Assembly (NCBI RefSeq): GCF_037042905.1
Contig: NW_026974141.1
Coordinates: forward strand, 4,952,001 to 5,016,000
Source: Lytechinus pictus
Lineage: Eukaryota; Echinodermata; Echinoidea; Temnopleuroida; Toxopneustidae
Reading direction: 5' to 3'
Length of the DNA: 64,000 bases
A program made the position numbers and the translations under genes. Shown piece after piece: positions 54,465-64,000 of the stretch (position 1 is its first letter; every line of letters starts with the position of its first letter). The notes under the pieces are model-generated. The model did no database searches. It saw only the letters and a program-made list of their open reading frames with translations, and was not told where the DNA came from.

Positions 54465-54605
54465 AGGAAAAAGTTTCACTTCACCCCGGTTGAGTGCAGC
54501 ACAATGTGGATATTTTTTTTTAAGGAAAACATACCTTTGCTAGGAATCGAACCCACTTTTCTCAGAATGAAAGACGAGAGCCGTAACCACTAGATCACGA
54601 CGCCC
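54465..54605 (-). mobile_element. tRNA-Glu-derived SINE head
   Basis: The minus strand reads ggcgtcgtgatctagtggtt (A box), an anticodon-loop-like cttttcatt region and a B box gggttcgattcc. It continues with the SINE body word cattgtgctgcactcaacc shared with the 9.1-kb family, but has no obvious tail. Confidence 0.8.
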
Positions 54606-55184
54606 TCACAAATAAGCACATCGGGCACCGTGAAAATTGACATGGATTTGGACCACAATGTCCATATGCTGGATTTATATCATCTGGATTCTTTAGGATT
54701 TTTGATATTGTTTCGAAGGATCTCAAGTGAATGTATTGCAGTGTAAAACATCTTGCACAAAACAAAACTTTTGGTTTTCTGTATTTGAAAGTAAAATTAA
54801 AAACATGTGTATGAAATATCAAAATAATTATTTGGCAGATATTTAAAAATATAGGTTAAATAAAATGCAAACGAATCACTCATTTAATCAAATTATAAAC
54901 TCTATCAAATGATATCCCACAGTTGTGGCTATTTTACTCTTAAGTGGGTAAAAATAATATATTTGGGGGCCATTTTGGACTTTTGCAAATTGGAAAACTT
55001 TCTATCTGGATTTGTGAGGACTTTTATCATGGTCTTCTGTGGACCTCAAAGAAATTCACTGCAGTAGAATATAATTCTATTGCAATTTCTTCCCAGTTAA
55101 AAGTTAAAATGACTGGACTATAGGATTAAATCTAGGTTTAACATATTATAGGAAAATGAAACACATAAAACAAGATAGATTGTG
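54606..55184. other. Non-coding, nothing recognised
   Basis: AT-rich; the minus ORF at 54,595-54,822 starts inside this gap and runs into the SINE head; it has no homologous look. Confidence 0.3.
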
Positions 55185-55737
55185 CAAAAACAGAAAAATC
55201 AAAGAAACATATAAACTAAAGTTTGAGAAAAATTGAATGAATTATAAAAAAGTTATATGATCATTTGAAGTTTAGATCTTTATTGTTATGTAGATCCTCC
55301 TATTGGCAATACAACAAAGATGTGTGATGTCACATTTGAACAGCCCATTACTGTTCTATACATTTCATTTAAAATGCCTCTTTTATCACATCTATCAGAA
55401 TATCATGTATTCTTTCTATAGGGCATGTAATACATATTTTCAAAGAATACACTAAGGATACAGAGTTTGTATCACCCCAAGAAAGAGCAAAAATATATAT
55501 TTTGTTGGTATTTTATAGTACTAGTCCATCAAAGGGAAAGTTGTTCACATGTGACATCACAACTATTTGTCGCACTGCCAATAAGAGGATGTCCATAGCA
55601 TTAGTGATCGCAATATTCAAATTGTCATAACTTTCTCATTATTTGCCCGATTTTTCTCAAATGTGCTTTGATATTATTTTTTGATTTTTCTGTTTCTACA
55701 AAAGCTAACTTGTTCAAAAGGTTCCATTCCCCTTTAA
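55185..55737. mobile_element. MITE-like element related to 35,057-35,667 (left end eroded)
   Basis: It shares aacaaagatgtgtgatgtcacat, cacatctatcagaatatc and the right end ttgttcaaaaggttccattcccctttaa with the copies at 34.5-35.7 kb. It sits just downstream of GPCR 4. Confidence 0.65.
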
Positions 55738-55777
55738 TCATGACCAATGCAAGTATTACTAGTTTTTATTTCTATTA

Positions 55778-56767
55778 TTATGGTTTATTTTTTGTAGTTC
55801 CTGACACTGTTTCAATCGCTTGACTTTGGATACCTCTTCTGTTTTTACAGAACAGTTTTTTCAGACCCTTCTGAAACCAATGGTATTGGAATGAATAAAT
55901 GATAGGATTGATGCACATATTTCCGAATCCCATGAATACAGATATACGATATAGGATACCATTTGGATCAACGTTACCACCCCAAGATATCAAAGCAAAA
56001 ACTACAACTTGATTTAAAAACCAACATATGATGAAAAATATTGAGACAAACATCATTGTTTTAATTATGTTTTTGGTGGCGCGATTGCGATAATCCACAA
56101 CTTTCTTGCTTCGGGAAAGAGGATCCAACTTCACCTCACTTCGTTGACAGGAATGGGAAAGCCGTACTGCTATAGATGAGTAAACGATGATAATGACTAT
56201 CAACGGTAGTAGGAATTCCAAGAACACAGCCATGGAACCAAAAACTTTGAAAAACACGGGTTCCCAGTATGACCAGTAAAGGACACACTGGTTATCCTCT
56301 AGAATTGTATAACACACAACGGCAAGCTGGAACAGAAAGCCAATCATCCAGGGAAGAACTGCTACGAACTTCAGACGTCGAGTGTTAGTGTAGCTGCGAT
56401 ACCTCATGGGAAGAGTCATCAGGACAAGATTCAAGGAACTGGCAACTATGAGGGACCAAAAGAAGTACTTGGTGTACCAGAATCGGCAGAGGAATTCAGC
56501 TAGGATTGGCTGGTCTGATGGCAAATGCGGTAGAGGCACGACGAAGTTTGCGATAAGAACGATCGAGGATGAGAAGTCGATTACAGATTGGTTGGCAATG
56601 AAAAGATTGGTAACACCACGAAGATTTTCGACTTGGGCGATGACAAGGAGAACGAGTCCATTGCCGACGATACCGAAGATGCCGAATACAGTGTAGATGA
56701 TGCTAGTGGATAGATCTCTCGATCCTGGAATTGCGGAAGTTGCCAAGAGTTCTGTACTGTTGTCCAT
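55778..56767 (-). CDS. Rhodopsin-class GPCR 4, full length but lacking the E/DRY segment
   Basis: 329 codons in one open frame with all seven TM segments. Landmarks are N3 glycosylation, GN 35-36, TM2 Asp 64, Cys 94, VLPWMIGF in TM4, LLPL in TM5, ICWFLN in TM6 (no proline) and NPIIY 287-291. Immediately after LNLVLMTL (TM3 end) the protein jumps to PMRYRSYTNT. Relatives have eight more residues there, from the ERL/ERF motif to the start of loop 2. The gap is exactly 24 bases near 56,410, so the frame is kept. NMWINP is NMCINP here. The E/DRY arginine is central to G-protein coupling in class A, so signalling is probably lost or altered. It could be a decoy or an early pseudogene. The start ATG has A at -3 and G at +4. 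Confidence 0.85.
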   Translation of the reverse strand: MDNSTELLATSAIPGSRDLSTSIIYTVFGIFGIVGNGLVLLVIAQVENLRGVTNLFIANQSVIDFSSSIVLIANFVVPLPHLPSDQPILAEFLCRFWYTKYFFWSLIVASSLNLVLMTLPMRYRSYTNTRRLKFVAVLPWMIGFLFQLAVVCYTILEDNQCVLYWSYWEPVFFKVFGSMAVFLEFLLPLIVIIIVYSSIAVRLSHSCQRSEVKLDPLSRSKKVVDYRNRATKNIIKTMMFVSIFFIICWFLNQVVVFALISWGGNVDPNGILYRISVFMGFGNMCINPIIYSFQYHWFQKGLKKLFCKNRRGIQSQAIETVSGTTKNKP

Positions 56768-57878
56768 GGTGAATATCCCAAGCTTGCAGAATAATGCCGA
56801 TTGAGATTAGATAATTTCAAACAATTAATGTATTATTGACCAAATACTTCAAAGCATTCTGTTCTGTATTTGAAAGAGCACAAAAAAGGCTTTAATTTCT
56901 ATTTTATCTCGTATGCTCAAACCTGAACGGTTAAACCAAAGCAAAACCACAAATAGTACAAATTAAAGTGTTGCTCTATCATGTATAACGCACCTTACGA
57001 GCTAGCTGATCAAATGTGCCTCATGCCACTAGAATTATCAGAGAAGATTTTCAGATGCGTTGATTTTTAAACGTGCTCGGAAGAATGAAAATGTTTAAAC
57101 TCATGAAGGTGATGGACATCGGTTTATTTGCCTGGAGACGCTTTATTAAAACAAATTTAAAAGGACGATGATCAGATAACTTACTGCGCATTATCCTCCA
57201 TGGTAACACTTTGATAGTCGTATTCATGATGCTTGACTCTCAAATAACATCTGTAATATGACTCTGTGGCCAACTCACAATAACATCAATAAAAAAAATA
57301 ATGAACGTCATCATGTGTGTTCATATCGCAAGCCACCATAGAACTTTGCTTATAGAGATATTCATTTTGACAACCCAAGTATGTTTTGTAAAGATTGGAT
57401 GATCCCCCAAAAAAGAATCGTTATTAAGTGTACATATATAATACATGTGTGTTTATTAAGAACTTATTAAGAATCAAATGTTTTGAAATACAATATTAAA
57501 CTACTATATTTAAACTAAAAACAATAGAGATGATCGTTATATGAAAAAAAAATTTGCCTCGAATTCTTTCAAGGTGTATTTATTTTCGTTCACCCTCTCC
57601 TTGATGACCTTGATACTTCTGTCGAAGTTAGCTATCGTTCTGATGTACATTGTCGTATTCATAATCAATACTTCTTCGTCTATTCATATCCTACACTGTT
57701 AGAGAATTTATCCTTAAAATAAAAGAAGTTCCTGCAGCAGAGTCTCGAGAACACCTGTAATCTTACCAGATTGTTTAATCTTCCATTATATCATGTAAAA
57801 GATTACAGGAAATTGGTATTTGGTGTATATGGAACCTTACAAATTTCCTTAAATAAAACATCATTTTCCCCTTTTTGT
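56768..57878. other. Upstream flank of GPCR 4, non-coding
   Basis: No motif or repeat recognised. Confidence 0.35.
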
Positions 57879-58119
57879 TAAATTGTAGAAAATTCCTGTT
57901 TTATGAATTTACAGAATGATTCTGTAATTGCTATCTACAAAATCTTTGTTTTTTCTGTAAAATCATTTTTTTAACATTGTAGGTCAGACCTGTTCTGTAA
58001 AATTGTAGAAAATTCCTGTTTTATGAATTTACAGAATGATTATGTAATTGCTTTCAGCAAAATCTTGTTTTTTCTGTAAAATCAGGGATTTTTTCACAAC
58101 GTAGGTCATCTGAATAACC
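57879..58119. repeat. 120-bp tandem duplication, two units
   Basis: Unit 1 (57,879-57,998) and unit 2 (57,999-58,119) share ttgtagaaaattcctgtttt, atgaatttacagaatgatt and ttttttctgtaaaatca. Within each unit ctgtaaaat/attttacag-like words are inverted, so this may be the core of a MITE. Confidence 0.85.
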
Positions 58120-58149
58120 CACGCAAACAATATTGCAAGTAGCATTCAA

Positions 58150-58640
58150 AAGCGTTCACCAATTACAAGGTAATAGATCAATTACGTAATTAATTCAATT
58201 TTTTGTAATTTTAATTGTAACTGAAAAAATATAATTGACTTTGATTACTGTCAATTACTTTTAATTACATTCAATCACTTTACAATAAACTTACTTAATT
58301 TATGATTTAATTTCATGACCTTTTTCATGTCAACTGCTTCAGCATCAAAGAGTGTTATAGGCAGAATCCACGCTCTTTAATATTATAAACATTCATCTTG
58401 TCAGTGTCTCTGTAACTTAGAATCGTGTTAAATTGGTGATACTAACGTTAGTACATACATAATACAAATTCAATTCATTTATGACTTTTACAGAAAGTAA
58501 TTGAAATTATGATTGTAATTGCATGACAAAAGTAATTGTAATTGAAAAAATGTAATTTAATTGAAAAGTAATTGTGATTGAGCATTTCTTCAATTACTTA
58601 CTTGTAATTGTAATTGAAGAAAGTAATTGAGCCTAACCCT
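58150..58640. repeat. TAATTG/CAATTA-rich inverted-repeat element
   Basis: The left part repeats caattac, gtaattgt and tcaattac. The right part repeats the inverse (gtaattgtaattgaa). Together they form a large hairpin-capable AT element with no ORF. Confidence 0.65.
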
Positions 58641-59124
58641 GGTGTCCACAAGTAATGTGATCTAGTAATTTAACCACCAAGTTCGGTTATCCAATCAGAT
58701 TCTTATAATCACCCACACACTATATCCTTGAGTTAAATTTTTTTCCTGTTGAAAGCTTTTTGCAATATTCACTCAGTGCACTAGTGCACTAATTAAGTGT
58801 ACATTAATGTGATGAAAACGGAGTCGTTGATATCCTTAAAAAAAATCAAGTACTATACTTGTAACCTAAAACAGTATTTACATTGATACCAACATCTATT
58901 GTGAAGATTATGTACATTTATAAATCAATATTACATAAAAATCACCTGTACAAAATCTGATTTTCGAAAATTAAAGTTCTCGCCAAGCAATTGTTTACGA
59001 TCCCCCCCCCCCCCCAAAAAAAAAGGAGGGGAAGAGAGAAGTGTGAAATATATTTATTTATAATATTATTTTCAGAATATTACGTCAAAATCTACTACAA
59101 TTTTTTTTTTTTTTTTTAATAAAC
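58641..59124. other. Non-coding, poly-C/poly-A run
   Basis: (C)n(A)n at 58,999-59,024 and (T)n at 59,100-59,118; nothing else recognised. Confidence 0.4.
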
Positions 59125-59235
59125 ATGTCGAAATTTCTGCTCGCTCGCTTCGCTCGCACCTTTCATGAGATTTTCCTGATACGCCATTATGATGCCCCTT
59201 CGAAATTTTTGCCTCATTACGCCATTGTCAAGAAA
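59125..59235. repeat. Fragment related to the GCGAGCGCGAAGC element
   Basis: It contains gctcgctcgcttcgctcgcac and atgatgccccttcga, and ends cattacgccattg. It looks like one unit and one end of the 19.7-kb element type. Confidence 0.5.
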
Positions 59236-60200
59236 AAGAAAGGGGGTTTGTGCAAATCTTAATAATTTAAAATCATATCGTCATCACGGGTGGCGTTTCG
59301 TCAAGTCACGCGAAACTTTACGTACAACTGATTACTGATGACCTTCTCTTTGGGGTCAAACCAGGATTCTACTTTTATTCTCATGTATTCATATCAGTTT
59401 AAGGCTAGGATGAACCTTTATCTTTATCAATTAAATCTCCCTTTGTTAACGAGTATATAACTACGATATAGCGGTAGATGTTTATACCTCGCTCCCACTT
59501 TCATGCCCCCTGCTCACGTTTGAGAGACATAGGAAATACATTTTTGTACTCCTGAGACGCCCTCGAAATGCACATCGAACGGGCTTGTCAGGATAACGTG
59601 CTGTACAGGGCAGGAGAGGTGGTCTTGCACGATTTCCTAAGAACTTTTCTTTCCTCTCTTTCCTTTATTTTCTAACTGATATAGATTCAACAAAGAAATT
59701 AATCTGTTTTGAAAAAAAAAGGAAAGCAAATTACAAGGCAACAATAGTCAAAACTGACTAGTTTGCCTATTCAAAATAACAACAACAACTTTCATGCCAT
59801 GGTTATACTAGTATACGAATGTCCTTACGTAAATCTAGAAAAATTTTGAACCATTTGATTTTTTTTATTACAATCACGAACATTGCCAAGAGTGACCTCA
59901 AGATCTCTTAAGATCTAGTACGATTACTTCGATAACTCCACGATTTATACCACGATTTCAATCGTAACGCCAACTGTGACAGAACGTGGGAACTAGGTAT
60001 TAGTCTACTCTTGCTAAATCAACGTATTGGTGTCCTTCCGATCCTAGTGTAACACTTGTTCCCCAATTTAATTGTCCTAACCAAAGCTGTTTACTCATCA
60101 ATTTGCCCGTTTCAGCCCTCATTTAGCCATATCATTTATTTTGAAAAATTTCCGGGTAAGGTAATTAAAGAAAAACGATTTGTCGTCTTTTTTTCATTAT
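59236..60200. other. Non-coding, 3' of GPCR 5
   Basis: No repeat recognised. The last 60 bases (tcgtctttttttcatt ... ttgcgctgtttcg) resemble the sequence 3' of gene 6 at 63,285-63,320. Confidence 0.35.
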
Positions 60201-61232
60201 TCAATATTCATTTGCGCTGTTTCGGAATCTGGATATGGTTGGTATCCCTTGGCTACGACGGTTTCTCTTTTTATTTTTGCAGAAGACTTGTTTCAATCCT
60301 TTCTGAAACCAACGATATTGGAATGAATAAATGAATGGATTGATCCACATATTTCCAAAGCCCATAAACACGGATATCCGATAAAGAAGACCATTCGTAT
60401 CAATTCCTCCACCACAACAAGCGAAAGAAAATAGTACAATTTGATTCAGAGCCCAGCAGAGAATAAAACAAAGTGACACGATAAACAAAGTCTTTATGGT
60501 GTTTTTTGTTGCGCGATTGCGATAATCGATCACACCTTGGTTTTTAGAAATGGAGTCAGACTTTATCGTGGAACCCTGACGCTGTTTAGAGAGGGCGTCT
60601 GTTTTCAACCGTACCACTATAGATGAGTAAACGATGATCATCACGAGAACTGGTATAAAAAATTCCAAGGAGATCGCTACGGCTCCAAAAACATTTCTCA
60701 AGATGGGTTCCGAATTAGAAAAGTGTAACAAGAGACACTGATCGTCTTGGACAATTGTATAAAATACAACAGTAAGCTGGAACAGAAAGCCAATCATCCA
60801 AGGCAAACCTGCTATGAGCTTCAGACATCGAGTGTTAGTGTAGCTGCGATATCTGATGGGATGGTAAATAGCACAAAGACGCTCCAGTGTCATCAGGACA
60901 AGATTCAAGGAGCTGGCAACTATGAGGGACCAGAATAAATACTGGGAGTACAAGAATCGGCAAAGGAACTCGGCAAGGATCGGTCGATCTGATGACAAAG
61001 ATGGCAGAGGCACAACAAAAATAAATATCAGGGCGATCGCGGATAACAGATCGATCAAAGATTGGTTGGCGATGAAAATATTGGAGGCACCACGGATATT
61101 TTCGACTCGGGCGATGACAAAGAGAACGACTCCATTACCGACGATGCCTAAGATGCCAAACATAGTGTAAATAATGGTAGTGGATAGATAGCCTGATTCT
61201 GAAGATATCATAGGTAGAGTACTGTTATCCAT
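60201..61232 (-). CDS. Rhodopsin-class GPCR 5 (intronless, intact)
   Basis: 343 codons with seven TM segments. Landmarks are N3 glycosylation (NST), GN 32-33, TM2 Asp 61, Cys 91, ERL in place of DRY (117-119), IYHPIRY at the start of loop 2 and TM4 Trp 145. They continue with ECL2 Cys 166, TM5 Pro 194, CWALN in TM6 (259-263; Leu where CWxP has Pro), NPFIY 298-302 and a post-helix-8 Cys (VFCK). The basic tail NKKRNRRSQG follows. The start ATG is the first Met, with A at -3 and G at +4. It is very similar to gene 6 and less so to genes 1-2. It acts at the plasma membrane, probably through G proteins; the ligand is unknown. Confidence 0.94.
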   Translation of the reverse strand: MDNSTLPMISSESGYLSTTIIYTMFGILGIVGNGVVLFVIARVENIRGASNIFIANQSLIDLLSAIALIFIFVVPLPSLSSDRPILAEFLCRFLYSQYLFWSLIVASSLNLVLMTLERLCAIYHPIRYRSYTNTRCLKLIAGLPWMIGFLFQLTVVFYTIVQDDQCLLLHFSNSEPILRNVFGAVAISLEFFIPVLVMIIVYSSIVVRLKTDALSKQRQGSTIKSDSISKNQGVIDYRNRATKNTIKTLFIVSLCFILCWALNQIVLFSFACCGGGIDTNGLLYRISVFMGFGNMWINPFIYSFQYRWFQKGLKQVFCKNKKRNRRSQGIPTISRFRNSANEY

Positions 61233-61857
61233 GATTGCTAAACCCTTTCACACATTTGATCTTTGAAGACAGTATGTAGATGTTCAGAAATTCCCTTCGT
61301 ATATTTCTTTGGAGTACTGAGGTTATTCTTTGTATTGTTCAGTAACAATAAATCACACATAATTTATTATTAAAGATAAATCTCAAAACATTCAAAACAA
61401 GCTTGAATGTTTTAGCTCTTTACTCTAAATCGATCTTATCCACCACGACTGAAGTGTAAAGAGTATACTGATTAAGTTTATCCACTGCGAACTCGTTAGT
61501 TCTCGTTTTCATATCAATCATATGACAATTTCCTTGAGCCCAATCGTTAAGACGTGACGAAGCCGTTGTTCTGGTCTTTGAACACTACCCTTGGTGCAAT
61601 TTGGTAGTCATATGCATGCAGTCATCAAGACGCGACGAATTAAACCGTTGTCCAAGTACTTATTTGACGATCACCCATGATCCAATTTCGTAGTCCCATG
61701 CATGCAGAACCTTGTTCAAATCCATTTAAAATGCCAGCAAAAATGCAAAGATATTGTCACTTTGTCGATGATTTGTATTCAACTCTAATGGATACGATAC
61801 GTCCTTAGGTCACTTACGAGGCGGTGGAGAATGAATACCTTCAGACTGAAACCTTAT
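61233..61857. other. Upstream flank of GPCR 5
   Basis: A short repeated phrase (catgcatgcag, gacgcgacga/gacgtgacga) recurs two or three times between 61,540 and 61,710. No promoter motif assigned. Confidence 0.35.
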
Positions 61858-62045
61858 GGGTGTTTCATGAAGCTATTCCTAAGCTTATGAATGACATTAC
61901 GCACGACTGGTAACCCTTTCTTGTCCTAAACGATCCTTATGTTGGTGATTCTAGCACCTAAAACATGTTCCAGTCATGCCAAAGACGCTACTCCTGTTGG
62001 TCGCGCGTAAAGTCGCGCGCGCTTTACGAAAAGACCTCTATTGAT
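61858..62045. mobile_element. MITE-like element (GGGTGTTTCATGAAGC end)
   Basis: The left end gggtgtttcatgaagctattcctaagc has the same start as 42,581 and 7,031. The right end (gcgcgctttacgaaaagac) shows only weak inversion, so the copy is degenerate. Confidence 0.55.
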
Positions 62046-62635
62046 GTAAAAGCTTTTACCATAAAGGTTAAGATAGACTCGACCCGGCGACACGTATTAC
62101 TATTACAACAATAAAATTATAAAATTGCAGTGATCAGTGACCGGATTCAATGCTTTTCATAACTAGATGCACAATTTATTGGCAAAAAGTAAACATTATG
62201 AACTATGCCCCCTTCTTTCTATAACTCCTGATGATGAGCTTGCTCGAGACCTTTGTTGGTTTAGAGATTTCTAAATTAATTAAGAATGGATGTGTTATAA
62301 CAAGGAAATGATTAAAGAGAATAGTCATCAATCCACAAAACGATCGAGGCGACTCAGCATCACAAACCTTTCCAAAAGAAATAAGCAATCTGCCATGATA
62401 AACAAGTACGAGATAAAACAAGTTCTTACAGTTCAGTAATATAATACATCGCATAATCGACAATCTTGTTTGAAGAATTTGACTGATAAATTCAAAATAC
62501 TAAATGACAACATATTTCAGCAGTGTAAAGGTATTAACTGTATATAAGCGTATAATTATTATTTTAGCTGAAATCCGATCTACATGTACGTTAATCAAAA
62601 CTCTTGTCGTTGACGAGAATCATGTTACACAGGAT
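62046..62635. other. Non-coding, nothing recognised
   Basis: ORFs here are short and without motifs. Confidence 0.3.
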
Positions 62636-62644
62636 TTCCTAAAT

Positions 62645-62945
62645 AGTCTCGGGGTGCCCCGAGACCAGTCTCGGGCCGGTTTCTAATCCGGTGTAAACGC
62701 ACAAACCTACCCGAGGCCCCTTCTGTGCAAATCTATCTCGGACCACCTCGCGATGTGTTCCGACACCGGTCTCGGGAAGCCCCGAGACAGCTTTGGTAAT
62801 TCGGTGTAAACGCACAAAAAGCTGTCTCGGGGTGCCCTGAGACTCGTTACTATTCCGGTGTAATAGGGGGTCAAAAATTTAGGTCAACTTTTTGGAAACC
62901 AGTCACGGGTAGCCCCGAGACTTGTCTCGGGTACGACATCCGGTG
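62645..62945. repeat. GTCTCGGGG-rich palindromic repeat element
   Basis: The hairpin gtctcggggtgccccgagac (62,648-62,667) is followed by related copies near 62,770, 62,825 and 62,915. Each is followed by the phrase (t)ccggtgtaa(a/c). GC content is much higher than in the neighbourhood. The pattern of stem plus tag suggests a repeat with regularly spaced hairpins, probably a MITE built from repeated ends. Confidence 0.7.
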
Positions 62946-63296
62946 TAACAGGGTAATACCATGTAATATGTTGAAGCTCTCAATTAGATGTATTATCCAT
63001 TTTTAAATCCGTCTTTCGGAAAGGACGTTTATTAGAGGAGTTTCCCACCTTTGCGCGTTAACAGTTGTTAAGAACCAAATGTACTATTCATATTCAAGAG
63101 TAAGGGGAAATCCTGGTGTAGTGACCAATCTGCATCCCCCAATCAATTGCATTGGGGGGAGAGACCTGCCAATTGTAATGATTCAGTTCGCTTTTCGCCC
63201 CCCCCCCCCCAAAAAAAAAAAAAAAAAAAAAAAAAAAAACACCAAATAATAATAACTCCAAAGTAAGGAAATTGAAATAGCGGTGTATCGCCTTTT
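62946..63296. other. 3' flank of GPCR 6 with (C)n(A)n tract
   Basis: A (C)11(A)29-like tract lies at 63,199-63,239. The bases 63,290-63,340 resemble the 3' end region of gene 5. Confidence 0.5.
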
Positions 63297-64000
63297 TTAT
63301 TTGTCATCTGCGCTGTGTCGAAATCTGGATATGGTTAATATTCCTTGGCTACGGCGGTTTCTCTTATTTTTGCAGAAGACTTGTTTCAATCCTTTCTGAA
63401 ACCAACGATATTGGAATGAATAAATGAATGGATTGATCCACATATTTCCAAAGCCCATAAACACGGAGATCCGATAAAGAAGACCATTCGTATCAATCCC
63501 TCCACCACAACAAGCGAAAGAAAATAGTACAATTTGATTCAGAGCCCAGCAGAGGATAAAACAAAGTGACACGATAAACATAGTTTTGAGGGTGTTTTTT
63601 GTGGCGCGATTGCGATAATCGATCACTCCTTGGTTTTTAGAAGTAGAGTCGGATTTGATCGTGCCATCCCGACGGTGGTTAGAAAGCGCACCTATTTTCA
63701 ACCGTACCACTATAGAAGAGTACACGATGATCATCACGAAAACTGGTAAGAAGAATTCCAAGGTGATCGCTACTGCTCCAAAAACGCTTCTCAAGATGGG
63801 TTCCGAGTCAGATATCAACAACAAGATGCACTGGCCTTCTTCGACTACTGAATAAAATACACCAGTAAGCTGGAACAAAAAGCCAATAATCCAAGGCAAA
63901 CCTGCTATGAGCTTCAAACATCGAGTGTTAGTGTAGCTGCGATATCTGATGGGATGGTAAATAGCACAAAAACGCTCCAGTGTCATCAGGACAAGATTCA
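63297..64000 (-). CDS. Rhodopsin-class GPCR 6, 3' part (runs off the window)
   Basis: The frame is open from the stop at 63,297 to the window edge, starting within TM3 at LNLVLMTLERFCAIYHPIRY. It keeps TM4 (LPWIIGFLFQL), ECL2 Cys (EGQCILLL), TM5 (FFLPVFVMIIVYSS), TM6 (CFILCWALNQIVLF, no proline) and TM7 (NMWINPFIYSFQYRW). The tail has VFCKNKRNRRSQG. It is about 90% like gene 5 by eye, with most differences in ECL2 and loop 3, so the two are a recent tandem pair. TM1-TM2 and the start codon lie beyond the window. Confidence 0.93.
   Translation of the reverse strand, partial: NLVLMTLERFCAIYHPIRYRSYTNTRCLKLIAGLPWIIGFLFQLTGVFYSVVEEGQCILLLISDSEPILRSVFGAVAITLEFFLPVFVMIIVYSSIVVRLKIGALSNHRRDGTIKSDSTSKNQGVIDYRNRATKNTLKTMFIVSLCFILCWALNQIVLFSFACCGGGIDTNGLLYRISVFMGFGNMWINPFIYSFQYRWFQKGLKQVFCKNKRNRRSQGILTISRFRHSADDK

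Noticed and set aside
54530-54605. Possible tRNA-Glu gene on the minus strand
   Set aside because: Weak acceptor pairing and a SINE body follow, so it is treated as a SINE head.
56406-56696. Plus-strand ORF of 96 residues
   Set aside because: Antisense of GPCR 4; equivalent antisense ORFs appear opposite genes 5 and 6.

Overview
The window is animal genomic DNA, AT-rich and crowded with repeats, and most likely comes from an echinoderm, probably a sea urchin (inference). Four things point there. Intronless rhodopsin-type receptor genes lie in a tandem array, as in the lineage-expanded receptors of sea urchin genomes. Penelope-like elements (PLEs) are very abundant. A CR1/Jockey-like LINE carries a 2A ribosome-skipping motif, a feature known from sea urchin LINEs. 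There are several tRNA-derived SINEs. No operon-like or bacterial features are present.

Left part (about 1-24,300): a graveyard of transposable elements, nearly all readable on the minus strand. At least seven PLE fragments are present (reverse transcriptase, Cys linker and GIY-YIG endonuclease, with one putative ORF1), plus separate PLE termini. Six termini carry motifs shaped like a hammerhead ribozyme core. A broken LINE with a 2A motif, PHD-like finger, APE endonuclease and RT lies at 4,625-6,861, next to a broken SGNH-hydrolase ORF (7,190-8,048). Decayed Tc1/mariner-like transposase pieces occur twice in the same arrangement (9.6-12.3 kb and 22.7-24.3 kb). In the first locus they are split by a 1.74-kb fold-back palindrome (9,822-11,567). 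A GTGGCGTA-ended element at 19.7-20.9 kb holds a roughly 110-bp minisatellite.

Middle part (about 24,300-40,900): no host gene recognised. It holds a LINE RT remnant with a 225-bp tandem duplication at its edge and about a dozen MITE-like inverted-repeat elements, separated by AT-rich DNA in which I see nothing.

Right part (about 40,900-64,000): a cluster of intronless rhodopsin-class GPCRs, all on the minus strand. Three are intact (40,999-42,063; 45,596-46,648; 60,201-61,232). One is full-length but has lost the E/DRY segment by an exact 24-bp deletion (55,778-56,767). One is a frameshifted pseudogene (48,700-49,691), and one runs off the right edge (63,297-64,000). Genes 1 and 2 sit in duplicated blocks that later received different MITE and SINE insertions. 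All receptors where TM6 is readable lack the usual TM6 proline. The cluster is interspersed with MITEs, SINEs, two LINE fragments and a tRNA-like gene with a UCA anticodon. The working inference is a birth-and-death cluster of chemoreceptor-like GPCRs; ligands are unknown.
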